In this document: one piece after another, positions 1 through 8,341 of the stretch
Layout: the number at the start of each line of letters is the position of its first letter
How positions within the stretch are numbered: the first letter of the stretch is position 1
Assembly: GCF_003725295.1 (NCBI RefSeq)
Contig: NZ_QICB01000001.1
Span: 1-64,000, forward strand
DNA length: 64,000 bases
Direction of reading: 5' to 3'
Source of the DNA: Slackia faecicanis
GTDB taxonomy: Bacteria; Actinomycetota; Coriobacteriia; Coriobacteriales; Eggerthellaceae
Program-made: the position numbers and the translations under genes
Notes under the pieces: generated by a model
The model's database searches: none
Seen by the model: the letters and a program-made list of their open reading frames with translations, nothing else
Told to the model about the DNA's origin: nothing

Positions 1-5
1 GCCCC

Positions 6-126
6 GCGCGAGCGCGACCACGGAGGCGGGGATCGCCCGGTCCCATGCCGAACCCGGCAGCTAAGCCCGCCATCGCCCGACGTACTGCGGTGTAGTCCGC
101 GGAAGGCAGGGTCGTCGCGCTCGCGC
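6..126 (+). rRNA. rrf: 5S ribosomal RNA
   Basis: The 5S core is readable, including the segment CGGTCCCATGCCGAACCCGG and the following AGCTAAGCCC. A 13-bp terminal helix pairs positions 6-18 with 114-126. It is the last gene of an rRNA operon whose 23S and 16S genes must lie to the left of the window. The exact mature ends are uncertain by a few bases. Confidence 0.93.
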
Positions 127-144
127 GCGGCGCTTCGCGCCAGA

Positions 145-169
145 GGGTCCTCAAGGACCCTTTTCTTTT
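145..169 (+). terminator. Intrinsic terminator of the rRNA operon
   Basis: A GGGTCC / GGACCC stem with a TCAA loop is followed directly by TTTTCTTTT. It lies 18 bases after the 5S helix, as expected for the end of an rRNA operon. Confidence 0.9.
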
Positions 170-211
170 AACCACGCATGCGACAGCGTTGCGCCTTTCA
201 GGCGCGCGATG

Positions 212-244
212 CGCCCGGACAGCTTCGGCTGCCGGGCGTTTTTC
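212..244 (+). terminator. Second intrinsic terminator after 5S rRNA
   Basis: CGCCCGG and CCGGGCG close an 11-bp stem (one bulged A) around a TTCG loop, followed by TTTTTC. It backs up the first terminator, a common arrangement after highly expressed rRNA operons. Confidence 0.8.
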
Positions 245-524
245 GTATCCGGCGTCGTTCGCCGATTTTGTTTTCCGATCATCGTCGGGCGTACGATTCG
301 CAGTGGCACGCGCCTTGCGGTAGGGGGGGCGAAACCACCGCTGCATGCGAAATGATTCGGGTGTTTTTGCTGAAAGGTCGCATCGTAGGGCGGCGACCTC
401 GTCTCTGCGAGAGCGTCGAAGCCGTCTTTTCCGTGGAGTCGATCGCCTTCGGCCCTGATGAGGACGCCGAGACGCTATCATGAAAATGATTAAGCTGATT
501 CAATAATCGAGATGGGATGAAAGC
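245..524. other. Gene-free spacer between rRNA operon and HEAT-like gene
   Basis: I see no convincing gene here. A hairpin pairs AGGTCGC at 375-381 with GCGACCT at 393-399. A TATCAT at 476-481 could be a -10 box for the next gene but has no good -35. The reading frame crossing 178-483 shows no protein-family features and runs through the terminator, so I treat it as chance. Confidence 0.5.
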
Positions 525-1136
525 ATGTCAGAGACTATCAAAGCTCAACGCGAGCAGCTCGCGCACATGGCGCTTGGAGACAAGAATATTCTCGAGGGGC
601 TTATCGAGCGCATGGAAAGCTCTTCGCGCCGCACGCGTCAGAACGCGGCCTCGACGCTTTCGTTCGTAGCCGCTGCCCAGCCCGAGGCGATGCTTCCTTA
701 TATCGACGTCGTTATCGACGCCCTCGAGAAGCCCGAGGCCCAGACTCGCTGGGAGTGCCTCGATATTCTGACCGCGCTCGTCGCGATCGATGTCGAGCGC
801 TGTGAAGAAGCCTTGCCTGGCGCCGAAGGCGCGCTGTTCGACGAGGATTCCGGTCCGCTGCATCTGGCGGCCATCCGTTTCCTGTGTCGCATCGGCTCGA
901 CGTCCCAGGAGCGCAGCGTGAAGGTTTGGCCGCTTATCGACGAGGCCATCCAGTGCTATCACGGCGATGCGGAATTCCATGAGATGCTTGCGGCCATCGC
1001 GCTCTTCTCTGAAAGCGGTCTTGATTCCGAAGTGGCTTCCGCGCTGAAAGCCCGTATGGAATTCGACGCCCATAATGCGAGGGGTTCTCTGAAGAAAAGG
1101 GCGCAGCAGATCCTCGGTAAGCTCGAGGCCGAATAG
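525..1136 (+). CDS. HEAT-repeat-like helical protein, function unknown
   Basis: This 203-residue protein has no signal peptide or membrane segment and reads as repeated amphipathic helix pairs. Examples are SRRTRQNAASTLSFVAAAQP at residues 34-53 and ARGSLKKRAQQILGKLEAE at the C-terminus, which resemble HEAT/ARM repeats. Such proteins usually act as binding scaffolds. I do not recognise a named family, and similar orphan HEAT-like proteins are known in Coriobacteriia. The ATG is preceded by a weak ribosome site (GGATGAAAG). It is monocistronic, ending in the structured region before aconitase. Confidence 0.7.
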   Translation: MSETIKAQREQLAHMALGDKNILEGLIERMESSSRRTRQNAASTLSFVAAAQPEAMLPYIDVVIDALEKPEAQTRWECLDILTALVAIDVERCEEALPGAEGALFDEDSGPLHLAAIRFLCRIGSTSQERSVKVWPLIDEAIQCYHGDAEFHEMLAAIALFSESGLDSEVASALKARMEFDAHNARGSLKKRAQQILGKLEAE

Positions 1137-1164
1137 GCGCGCTTTCATCCTGCTAGGACGTATT

Positions 1165-1261
1165 CGCCCGAGGCATTGCCGATGACGGAATCGTATGCTC
1201 CATTCGACTAAAGCGAATGGTATGATACGAACGCTGTGCTCTGCCTCGGGCGATTTTTTTT
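1165..1261 (+). promoter_or_regulatory. Structured leader or nested terminator upstream of acnA
   Basis: An 11-bp perfect stem pairs CGCCCGAGGCA (1165-1175) with TGCCTCGGGCG (1242-1252) and is followed by ATTTTTTTT. The 66-base loop holds a second hairpin: TCGTAT (1191-1196) with ATACGA (1225-1230), continuing into CCATTCG (1200-1206) with CGAATGG (1214-1220). It could be a long-loop terminator for the HEAT-like gene, or an attenuator or riboswitch-like leader of acnA. An extended -10 (TGG-TATGAT, 1218-1226) lies inside it, so a promoter is a third reading. Confidence 0.5.
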
Positions 1262-1265
1262 ATAT

Positions 1266-1294
1266 GCCCATCGCATGCGTTTCGATGGGTTTTC
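1266..1294 (+). terminator. Second hairpin with short T-run before acnA
   Basis: CCCATCG (1267-1273) pairs with CGATGGG (1283-1289) and is followed by TTTTC. It stands between the nested structure and the acnA ribosome site, so it may be part of the same attenuation system or a backup terminator. Confidence 0.4.
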
Positions 1295-1348
1295 GCTTTC
1301 GAGCGCGGCCCGGCGTTTCTGTCCGATTATCACGACGGAGGTTTTTTG

Positions 1349-4009
1349 ATGGGAGATCGCACTTCGGTTCTCGATGCGGGAGGCCGCACCCTTCAGTATT
1401 ATCCCGTGCTTTCTGTGGAAGGCGCCGAGCGCCTGCCGTTCTCTTTGCGCATTCTGCTCGAAAACGTTTTGCGCAATGCGTCCGATGACGAGACGGCCCG
1501 CGTTTTCGCGGAGCGCGTCGTTTCCGCCGGCCTTGCAGGCGAGCAGGGCGGTGAAATCGAATACATGCCGGCTCGCGTCCTTTTGCAGGATTTCACGGGC
1601 GTTCCCGTGTTCGTCGACCTCGCCGTCATGCGCGAAGCGGCGCGCGATCTGGGCGGCGACCCCACTCGCATTAATCCTCAGATTCCTCTTGATTTGGTGG
1701 TCGACCACTCGGTCATCGCCGACGTAGCCTGTTGCCCGGGCGCGCTCGAGAAGAACATGGAAATGGAGTTCGCTCGCAACGAGGAGCGCTATCGTTTCCT
1801 GAAATGGGCTCAGGATTCTTTCGAAAACGTGCGTATCGTTCCTCCCGGAGCGGGCATCTGCCACCAGATCAACGTTGAACGTTTCGCCACGGGCGTCATG
1901 ACGGGCGAAAACGACGAAGGTGAAATCGCGTATTTCGACACTGTGGTCGGAACCGACAGCCATACCACCACCGCCAACGGCATCGGCGTTCTTTCGTGGG
2001 GCGTGGGCGGCATCGAGGCCGAGGCCGCGGCGCTCGGTCAGCCGATCACCACGCTCGTTCCACGCGTCATCGGCGTCCATCTGACCGGCGCTTTGCGCGA
2101 AGGCGTTTCCGCGATGGATGCGGCTTTGACGTTCGCCCAGATGCTGCGTGAGAAGGGCGTGGTCGGATGCTTCGTCGAATGCTTCGGCGAAGGCGTTTCC
2201 ACGCTGTCCGCGACGCAGCGCGCCTGCATCGCCAATATGACTCCGGAATACGGCTGCACGTGCACGCTGTTCCCCTTCGACGACCGTACGCTGGAATACC
2301 TGCGTCTTACGGGCCGCAGCCAGGAGCAGGTCGAGCTGGTCGAGGGCTACGCCAAGGCGCAGGGTCTATGGAACGACGGCATCGAGCGCGTGTACAGCGA
2401 CGTGGTCGAACTCGACCTCTCGACCGTCGAATGCAGCCTTGCCGGCCCGAGCCGCCCGCACAACAGGTTCGCGGCCGCTTCCGCGCTTCGTCGTTTCGTC
2501 GATGTGTGCGCCGAGCGCTCCCTCGACGAGTCGGTCGTCCGCACGGTCGATTTCGCCGGGTCTTCGTTCGATTTGACGCATGGCGCCATCGCCATCGCCG
2601 CGGTGACGAGCTGCACGACCGCCACCGACCCCGCGATGATGGTCGCATGCGGCCTTGTCGCGAAGCATGCCCGCGAGGCCGGCCTTCAGGCCAAGCCGTG
2701 GGTGAAACGTGTCATGGCGCCCGGCAGCCATGCGACCCAGCTCATGCTCGAGCGCGCCGGTCTGGCTGATCCTTTGGCCGAGTTGGGCTTTTCGACCTGC
2801 GGATTCGGATGCATGAGCTGCATCGGCAACTCCGGTCCGGTGTGGCCGCAGATGCACGATATCGCCGAAGACATCGAGCTGACGAGCGTTTTGTCGGGCA
2901 ACCGCAACTTCGACGGCCGCATTTCCCCCGATGTCTCCCAGAACTACCTGTGCTCCCCGGCGCTGGTGGTGGCTTACGCGATGGCGGGCACGATGGATTT
3001 CGATTTCGAATCCGATCCTTTGGGCGCCGACGCCGACGGCAATCCCGTGTTCTTGCGCGACATCTGGCCGAGCGACGAGGAAATCGACCGCGTCGTGGCG
3101 GAATACGTGACCGAGGAGCTGTTCGAAGAGGGCGGCAAGGGCCTCTATGACGGCACCGAGGCATGGAAGGCCCTCGAGGTCGAGCCGAGCGATATCTTCG
3201 CTTGGGATGCCGATTCGACTTACGTGCGCAAGGCTCCGTATTTCGAAGGCATGCGTCGCGAGCTCGACGGCTGCGGTGCCATCGAAGGCGCGCGCGTGTT
3301 GGTGAATGTGCGCGACTTCATCACGACGGACCATATTTCTCCTGCGGGAAGCATCGCCTCCGATAGCCCGGCGGCGCGCTACCTGAGGGAGCGCGGCGTG
3401 GCCGACGAGATGTTCAACACGTACGGCGCCCGCCGCGGAAACCATGAGGTGATGGCGCGCGGCGGCTTCGGCAACGTGAAGCTTTCCAATCTGCTTGCCG
3501 ACGGACGCAACGGCGGCTATACGCGCGATTTCACCACGGGCGACATCACGAGCATCTTCGAAGCGTCCGAGCGCTATGCGCAAAGCGACACGCCTTGCGT
3601 CGTCTTGGCCGGCAAGATGTATGGCAGCGGCTCGTCGCGCGACTGGGCGGCAAAGGCCCCCTTGCTCCTCGGCGTGCGCGCGGTGTTCGCGGAAAGCTTC
3701 GAGCGCATCCACCGTTCGAATCTCGTGGGCATGGGCATTCTCCCGCTTCAGTTCCTCGACGGCGAAAGCGTCGAGAGCCTCGGCTTGGACGGAACGGAGA
3801 CCTTCACGATCGAGCGCGTCGATTTCGGCGACGGAAGCCCGCAGCTTCCCGAGCCGCGCACGGTGAAGGTAACGGCTTCGCGCCAGGACGCATCGTCGAC
3901 GGAATTCCAGGCTATAGTACGAGTGGATACGCCGACGGAGGGAGCCTACATGGCGCACGGCGGTATCTTGCAATACGTGCTTCGCCATTTGGCCGAAGCA
4001 GCTGAATAA
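1349..4009 (+). CDS. acnA: Aconitate hydratase (AcnA type)
   Basis: It interconverts citrate and isocitrate through cis-aconitate with a [4Fe-4S] cluster in the cytoplasm. The 886-residue length fits the monomeric AcnA/IRP group. Cluster cysteines are seen in VTSCTTATDP and in GCMSCIGNSGP. The swivelling C-terminal domain is marked by YGSGSSRDWAAKAP and RIHRSNLVGMGILPLQF. I chose the ATG because ACGGAGG ends 7 bases before it; a TTG one codon upstream is too close to the ribosome site. The leader is strongly structured. A downstream hairpin separates it from the next gene. Confidence 0.96.
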   Translation: MGDRTSVLDAGGRTLQYYPVLSVEGAERLPFSLRILLENVLRNASDDETARVFAERVVSAGLAGEQGGEIEYMPARVLLQDFTGVPVFVDLAVMREAARDLGGDPTRINPQIPLDLVVDHSVIADVACCPGALEKNMEMEFARNEERYRFLKWAQDSFENVRIVPPGAGICHQINVERFATGVMTGENDEGEIAYFDTVVGTDSHTTTANGIGVLSWGVGGIEAEAAALGQPITTLVPRVIGVHLTGALREGVSAMDAALTFAQMLREKGVVGCFVECFGEGVSTLSATQRACIANMTPEYGCTCTLFPFDDRTLEYLRLTGRSQEQVELVEGYAKAQGLWNDGIERVYSDVVELDLSTVECSLAGPSRPHNRFAAASALRRFVDVCAERSLDESVVRTVDFAGSSFDLTHGAIAIAAVTSCTTATDPAMMVACGLVAKHAREAGLQAKPWVKRVMAPGSHATQLMLERAGLADPLAELGFSTCGFGCMSCIGNSGPVWPQMHDIAEDIELTSVLSGNRNFDGRISPDVSQNYLCSPALVVAYAMAGTMDFDFESDPLGADADGNPVFLRDIWPSDEEIDRVVAEYVTEELFEEGGKGLYDGTEAWKALEVEPSDIFAWDADSTYVRKAPYFEGMRRELDGCGAIEGARVLVNVRDFITTDHISPAGSIASDSPAARYLRERGVADEMFNTYGARRGNHEVMARGGFGNVKLSNLLADGRNGGYTRDFTTGDITSIFEASERYAQSDTPCVVLAGKMYGSGSSRDWAAKAPLLLGVRAVFAESFERIHRSNLVGMGILPLQFLDGESVESLGLDGTETFTIERVDFGDGSPQLPEPRTVKVTASRQDASSTEFQAIVRVDTPTEGAYMAHGGILQYVLRHLAEAAE

Positions 4010-4010
4010 G

Positions 4011-4049
4011 AAAAAACACGAAGCGCGACGCATTCCGCCGCGCTTCGTG
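4011..4049 (-). terminator. Hairpin after acnA, terminator-like only on the minus strand
   Basis: An 11-bp perfect stem (CACGAAGCGCG, 4017-4027, with CGCGCTTCGTG, 4039-4049) lies between acnA and the next gene. The T-run lies on the minus-strand side (complement of AAAAAA at 4011-4016), so it would stop antisense transcription. On the plus strand it may simply protect the acnA 3' end. Confidence 0.5.
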
Positions 4050-4074
4050 CAATCGGACACAAGAAAGGGAATCA

Positions 4075-6003
4075 ATGGCAGACAACCACAATCCGTTCTT
4101 CACCATGTTCGGTGTGGACGATCCGTTCGGTGTCGGCGGACCCCAAGGGGCCGCGCAGGGCGCGCCGCACGTGGAGTTCGACACGACGGCGGAGTTCAAC
4201 AACCTGAAGGAAAAATTCGAGAGCATGGGCAAAAAGACCCTCATCGTCAGCGCCGTGCTCGTCGTTCTCGTGCTTGCCGTGGCATATTGGTGGTTCCATC
4301 CGCCCATCAATATCCATAGCGTCGACACCTGGTTCTTCATCGCCGTCGTGATCTTGCTCCCGTCGTTTTTGTTCTTCCGCTCCAAGTCGAGGGCGTATAA
4401 GACGGGAACGGCGAAGGTGAGCAGCAGCGCGGGCAAGGCGAAGACGTTCAAGTTCCTCTCGTTCATCCCCGTGGCCGTGGCCGTGCTCGTGGTTTTGGGC
4501 ACGCTGCTCTCGGTGGCGTTCTTCCCGGGCAATGCCCAGAAATACGCCGGCATCCTGCAGACTGCCGATATGGAGTTCACCCAGGACATCCAGGAAGTCG
4601 ACTATAACGAAATTCCGGTTATCGACCGCGCTTCCGCCGCGCTGCTGGGCAACCGCACCATGGGCGCCATGTCCGACCTGGTCAGCCAGTTCGAGATCTC
4701 GCCCCTGTACAGCCAGATCAACTACCAGGACCATCCCGTCCGCGTCAGTCCGCTGACCTATGCCGACCTGTTCAAGTGGCTGCAGAACCGCGAGCAGGGC
4801 ATTCCTGCCTACGTGGTGGTCGATATGACCTCTCAGGACGCCGAGGTCGTGCGCCTCGAGGGCGACAAGACCATCAAGTACTCCGAAAGCGAGCCCCTTG
4901 CGCGCAACATCGACCGTTACGTGCAGCTGAAGTATCCCTTCTACATGTTCGGCGAGAAGTCCTTCGAAATCGACGACGAGGGCAACGCCTGGTGGATCTG
5001 CCCCGTGCGCGACTTCACGATCGGCCTGTTCGGCGGCGAAACCGTTTCGCGTGCCGTTCTGGTGAACGCGTCGACGGGCGAGTGCCAGGACCTCGCGGTC
5101 GAGGATGTCCCCGAGTGGGTCGACCGCGTGTATCCCGCATCGCTGCTCATCCAGCAGTACAACTGGTCCGGCAAGTACAAGGACGGCTGGTTCAATAGCT
5201 GGCTCGGCCAGAACGGCGTGGTCCAGACCACCCCGGGCACCGACGGCACTCTCGGTTACAACTACCTGGCGAAAGACGACGACGTGTGGATGTACACGGG
5301 CGTGACGTCTGCGACGGGCGACAACTCGATCGTCGGCTTCGTCCTGGTGAACCAGCGCACGGCCGAAAGCCACTTCTATTCCGTCGCGGGCGCGACCGAG
5401 GATTCGGCCATGCAGTCGGCCGAGGGCCAGGTCCAGAACCTGCGCTATCATGCCACGTTCCCGATCCTGATCAACGTAAGCAACACCCCGACGTATTTCA
5501 TGGCCCTTAAAGACGACGCCGGCCTCGTGAAGAAGTACGCGATGGTCGACATCAGGAGCTATCAGAACGTCGCGGTGGGCGATACCGTCGCCGACACGCA
5601 GAAGTCCTACGCTTCGCTGATCGCCGCGAGCGGATCGGCCGAGGCTCCGGCCGAGGGACAGTCGTTCGCCGAGGCGAGCGGCAAGATCAAGACGATCGCG
5701 CAGGCCGTCATCGAGGGCAACTCGCACTTCTACCTGACGCTCGAGGGCGATGCGCGCATTTATGACTTCGCCTTGCCTGCCATGGTGAACGTCGTCTCCT
5801 ACGGCGTGGGCGACACGATCGCGCTGCGCTATACCGAGGGCGATCCCACGAGCATGGTCCAGGAAATCGTCGAGAGGGCCGCTGCCGTAGCCGATGCGGC
5901 ACAGGAGACCGCCGAGGCTCCCGCCGCTGCGACGGAGTCCGAGCCGAAGGTCGATGCGGCCGAGGGCTCTGCGGAAGCGACCGAGCAGGCGAACGCCGCA
6001 TAG
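4075..6003 (+). CDS. Membrane-anchored protein with large extracytoplasmic domain, unknown function
   Basis: The protein has 642 residues. A Gly/Pro-rich N-terminus is followed by three predicted membrane segments near residues 55-74, 86-102 and 128-150. A soluble domain of about 430 residues, presumably outside, comes next. The C-terminus is an Ala/Glu-rich tail (about residues 590-642) typical of a disordered linker. I do not recognise the soluble domain. It contains Trp/Tyr-rich stretches such as QQYNWSGKYKDGWFNSW and no visible catalytic motif. The start has a good ribosome site (AAGAAAGGG). It is a single-gene unit ending in a strong hairpin. Confidence 0.75.
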   Translation: MADNHNPFFTMFGVDDPFGVGGPQGAAQGAPHVEFDTTAEFNNLKEKFESMGKKTLIVSAVLVVLVLAVAYWWFHPPINIHSVDTWFFIAVVILLPSFLFFRSKSRAYKTGTAKVSSSAGKAKTFKFLSFIPVAVAVLVVLGTLLSVAFFPGNAQKYAGILQTADMEFTQDIQEVDYNEIPVIDRASAALLGNRTMGAMSDLVSQFEISPLYSQINYQDHPVRVSPLTYADLFKWLQNREQGIPAYVVVDMTSQDAEVVRLEGDKTIKYSESEPLARNIDRYVQLKYPFYMFGEKSFEIDDEGNAWWICPVRDFTIGLFGGETVSRAVLVNASTGECQDLAVEDVPEWVDRVYPASLLIQQYNWSGKYKDGWFNSWLGQNGVVQTTPGTDGTLGYNYLAKDDDVWMYTGVTSATGDNSIVGFVLVNQRTAESHFYSVAGATEDSAMQSAEGQVQNLRYHATFPILINVSNTPTYFMALKDDAGLVKKYAMVDIRSYQNVAVGDTVADTQKSYASLIAASGSAEAPAEGQSFAEASGKIKTIAQAVIEGNSHFYLTLEGDARIYDFALPAMVNVVSYGVGDTIALRYTEGDPTSMVQEIVERAAAVADAAQETAEAPAAATESEPKVDAAEGSAEATEQANAA

Positions 6004-6030
6004 CGGGCGTGCCGAGCGCGACCGCATGAG

Positions 6031-6058
6031 GGAGGGGCGGATGCCGCCCCTCCTTTCG
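6031..6058 (+). terminator. Intrinsic terminator of the large membrane protein gene
   Basis: A 10-bp GC-rich stem, GGAGGGGCGG with CCGCCCCTCC, closes a 3-base loop and is followed by TTTC. It lies 28 bases after the stop codon. Confidence 0.75.
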
Positions 6059-6101
6059 CATGGAGGCGATCCACCGTTTCTTCATAGCTGGAAATCGATC
6101 C

Positions 6102-6129
6102 TTGCATGATCGCGCGGATCGGCTATACT
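6102..6129 (+). promoter_or_regulatory. Promoter of the rplJ-rplL operon
   Basis: TTGCAT and TATACT are spaced by 16 bp, a good housekeeping sigma-factor promoter. It would start transcription near 6136, just before the L10 leader. Confidence 0.8.
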
Positions 6130-6135
6130 ATCTCC

Positions 6136-6285
6136 TTGCGTTTTAAGAACGCATGTGAACGATAGTTCCGCTGCCGAAGACAGCAGGCATCCCGAGGGAT
6201 TTAATTGCATTGCAGCCAGCCGAGGTGGAGCGCATGATGATAGTGCGACCCCCGTGTCTTCGACCGGGGGTCTTTTCTTTTCGTT
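6136..6285 (+). ncRNA. Ribosomal protein L10 leader
   Basis: The hallmark kink-turn region is readable: CTGCCGAAGACAGCAGGC (6170-6187) and CAGCCAGCCGAGGTGG further on, matching the L10 leader family. In this family the L10(L12)4 complex binds its own leader to repress synthesis. The element ends in a strong terminator-like hairpin with U-tract (6247-6280), so control here probably acts by transcription attenuation. Confidence 0.88.
6247..6280 (+). terminator. Attenuator hairpin of the L10 leader
   Basis: GACCCCC (6247-6253) pairs with GGGGGTC (6266-6272), followed by TTTTCTTTT. Its position inside the leader, about 70 bases before rplJ, marks it as the regulated terminator of the operon. Confidence 0.85.
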
Positions 6286-6352
6286 TTGCGAAAAGGCCCA
6301 CCATTTATCGTGGCGGAGCATTTGAGCGAAAACGAAAAGGAGGTGAATCAGC

Positions 6353-6874
6353 ATGCCGAACAAGCACAATATCGACAACGTCGCAAAGATCGCCGAGGAC
6401 CTCGAGGGTATTTCCGCAATGTGGGTCATCGATTACCGCGGTCTTACCGTGAAAGAGGTTGAGGCCCTGCGCCGCAGCGTCCGTGAGGCCGACGCGAAGA
6501 TGGGCGTTTACAAGAACACCCTGATGCGTCTCGCCCTGGAGAACGCCGAGCTCCCCGAGCTGGGCGACATTCTTTCCGGTCCTTCCGCTTTCGTGTTCGC
6601 CACGGGCGACCCGGTCGCTTCCGCAAAGGCCATCAAGGACTTCGCGAAGAAGAACGAGAACCTGGTCATCAAGGGCGGCATGATGGACGGCGTCGCCTAC
6701 GGCGCCGCAGAGGTCGAGGCTATCGCAGCCCTGCCTTCCCGCGAGGAGCTCATCGCCAAGCTGCTCGGTACCATCAGCAACCCCATGGTCAAGATGGTCC
6801 GCGTTTGCAACGGCCCCATGGAGTACTTCGCTCGCGCGGTTTCCGCTATCGCGGATCAGAAGTCCGCAGCGTAA
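6353..6874 (+). CDS. rplJ: 50S ribosomal protein L10
   Basis: L10 forms the base of the L12 stalk on the 50S subunit. The 173-residue length is normal. The N-terminal segment MWVIDYRGLTVKEVEALRRS and VYKNTLMRLALE are characteristic of the family. A strong ribosome site (AAAGGAGGTGA) precedes the ATG. It is the first gene of the rplJ-rplL pair and sits behind the L10 leader, consistent with autoregulation. Confidence 0.97.
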   Translation: MPNKHNIDNVAKIAEDLEGISAMWVIDYRGLTVKEVEALRRSVREADAKMGVYKNTLMRLALENAELPELGDILSGPSAFVFATGDPVASAKAIKDFAKKNENLVIKGGMMDGVAYGAAEVEAIAALPSREELIAKLLGTISNPMVKMVRVCNGPMEYFARAVSAIADQKSAA

Positions 6875-6913
6875 TGCTGCATAGTGCGGCTTAAGCCGCG
6901 AATGTGAAAATCG

Positions 6914-6935
6914 AGGCGTCGCTTCGGAGACGCCT
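6914..6935 (+). other. Intercistronic hairpin between rplJ and rplL
   Basis: AGGCGTC pairs with GACGCCT around an 8-base loop just before the rplL ribosome site. It has no U-tract, so it may tune translation or RNA stability of the highly expressed rplL. Confidence 0.45.
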
Positions 6936-6956
6936 GTTGTGAAAGGAGCCATTACC

Positions 6957-7331
6957 ATGGCCGTTACTCGTGAAGAGATCATCGAAGCTTTGAAGGAAAT
7001 GCCCGCCCTGGAGCTCTCCGAGCTCGTCAAGGAGCTCGAGGAAGTCTTCGGCGTTTCCGCCGCTGCTCCCGTGGCTGTTGCTGCTGCTCCGGCTGCCGAC
7101 GCTGGTGCTGCTGAGGAGAAGTCCGAGTTCGACGTCGTCCTCGAGGGCTTCGGCGACAACAAGATCGCTGTCATCAAGGTTGTCCGCGAGATCACCGGTC
7201 TTGGCCTGAAGGAGGCCAAGGAGGTCGTCGAGGGCGCTCCCAAGGCTATCCAGGAGGGTGTTGCCAAGGACAAGGCCGAGGAGATCAAGGCCAAGCTGGA
7301 AGAGGCCGGCGCTGCTGTTACCCTGAAGTAA
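6957..7331 (+). CDS. rplL: 50S ribosomal protein L7/L12
   Basis: L7/L12 is the mobile stalk protein that recruits translation GTPases. The 124-residue product shows the N-terminal dimer domain, an Ala-rich hinge near residues 40-60, and the conserved C-terminal domain with [21 protein letters not shown] chose the ATG that follows AAAGGAG. A GTG six codons upstream overlaps that ribosome site and is unlikely. A strong terminator follows. Confidence 0.97.
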   Translation: MAVTREEIIEALKEMPALELSELVKELEEVFGVSAAAPVAVAAAPAADAGAAEEKSEFDVVLEGFGDNKIAVIKVVREITGLGLKEAKEVVEGAPKAIQEGVAKDKAEEIKAKLEEAGAAVTLK

Positions 7332-7368
7332 CAACTCGTCAACAGGCGAATTTCTTTTATGCTACGAA

Positions 7369-7406
7369 CGAAGGGCCGAGGCGTTTGCCTCGGCCCTTCG
7401 TTGTAT
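7369..7406 (+). terminator. Terminator of the rplJ-rplL operon
   Basis: A 14-bp perfect stem (7369-7382 with 7387-7400; CGAAGGGCCGAGGC) has a four-base loop and is followed by TTGTAT. The T-tract is short, but the stem is very stable. Confidence 0.8.
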
Positions 7407-7444
7407 AGTCGTATATCCGTATTCGGGCAAGGAGGGAATCGCGC

Positions 7445-8341
7445 ATGAAGCAAGAGTACTTTTTCCGCTCATGGCGGGCTGTTCGCGGCAGCGACGCCTG
7501 GCTCGGCAAAATCTGCCTGCTTGCGTTGGTGTCGTTGATACCCGTTTTCGGGCCGGTGGTCGTTTCCGGATATCTGCTTGGCTGGGCGCGCGATGCCGCC
7601 TGGGGCATGGACAACCCCATGCCGAAGCATATATTCGGAAACGAAGACGGCTCTCTGTACCGACGGGGCTTTTTCGCTTTGCTGATAGGCCTTGCGACGG
7701 CCCTTGCCGTTTTCGTCGGCGTATTCGTTCTCGTGAGCCTGCTCGGATTCGCGGGCGGCTTGTTCGCGGCTTTGTTCGACGGGTCCCGCTACACGGGGCT
7801 CATGGTCTTTCCCGCGCTGTTCGGCTCGTTCGGCGTGTTTGCTGCGAGCGTCGTGGCCGTCTTCGCGGTCCAGTTCTTCGCATGGGTGGCCTTGATCCGC
7901 ATGAGCATCTACGACACGCTGAGCTCGGGCTTTCAGCTCAGGCACGTGTGGTGCATGATCAGGCGCGACCCCGCGGGCCTTCTGAGGATCTTCTTCTGCG
8001 GATTGCTGGCCACGTTGGTGGTAGGCGCCGTGATGTCGGTGGTCTGGTTCGTCGTGCTGTTCCTGGGCATGATCGCGGCCATGAGCGTGGCGGGCTTCGC
8101 CGACTATTCCGGCGTTTCCGCTTTGGGCCTCGGCGGCTTGGCCGCCCTGGGATTCATCGCGGCGCTGCTGTTCGCCCTGGCGGTCGCTTACGTTTCGGTC
8201 GTGTGCGCGGTCATGGTGCAGGCGCTGGTGTATCGCAGCCTGGGCTATTGGGCCGCCCAGTTCGACGTGGCGCGCTGGGGTTCGCAGGACGACCCGCTGC
8301 CGCCGCCGTGCTTCCAGGAGGCGGGCCGCTATGGGTTCTAG
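7445..8341 (+). CDS. DUF4013-type polytopic membrane protein
   Basis: The 298-residue protein is almost entirely hydrophobic, with about six to seven membrane segments. The N-terminus (VSGYLLGWARDAAWGMDNPM) matches the DUF4013 pattern of a first helix followed by GxLxGWxR-like and Pro-rich turns. The function of this family is unknown. The ATG has a good ribosome site (AAGGAGGGAATC). The stop codon overlaps the start of ybaK by 11 bases, so the two are probably co-translated. Confidence 0.75.
   Translation: MKQEYFFRSWRAVRGSDAWLGKICLLALVSLIPVFGPVVVSGYLLGWARDAAWGMDNPMPKHIFGNEDGSLYRRGFFALLIGLATALAVFVGVFVLVSLLGFAGGLFAALFDGSRYTGLMVFPALFGSFGVFAASVVAVFAVQFFAWVALIRMSIYDTLSSGFQLRHVWCMIRRDPAGLLRIFFCGLLATLVVGAVMSVVWFVVLFLGMIAAMSVAGFADYSGVSALGLGGLAALGFIAALLFALAVAYVSVVCAVMVQALVYRSLGYWAAQFDVARWGSQDDPLPPPCFQEAGRYGF

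Noticed and set aside
178-483. Open frame of 101 codons after the 5S rRNA
   Set aside because: It spans an intrinsic terminator, has no ribosome site, and its Arg/Ser-rich composition does not look like a protein family.
4072-6027. 651-codon open frame opposite the large membrane protein
   Set aside because: It is a codon-bias shadow of the plus-strand gene, with no ribosome site or recognisable domain.
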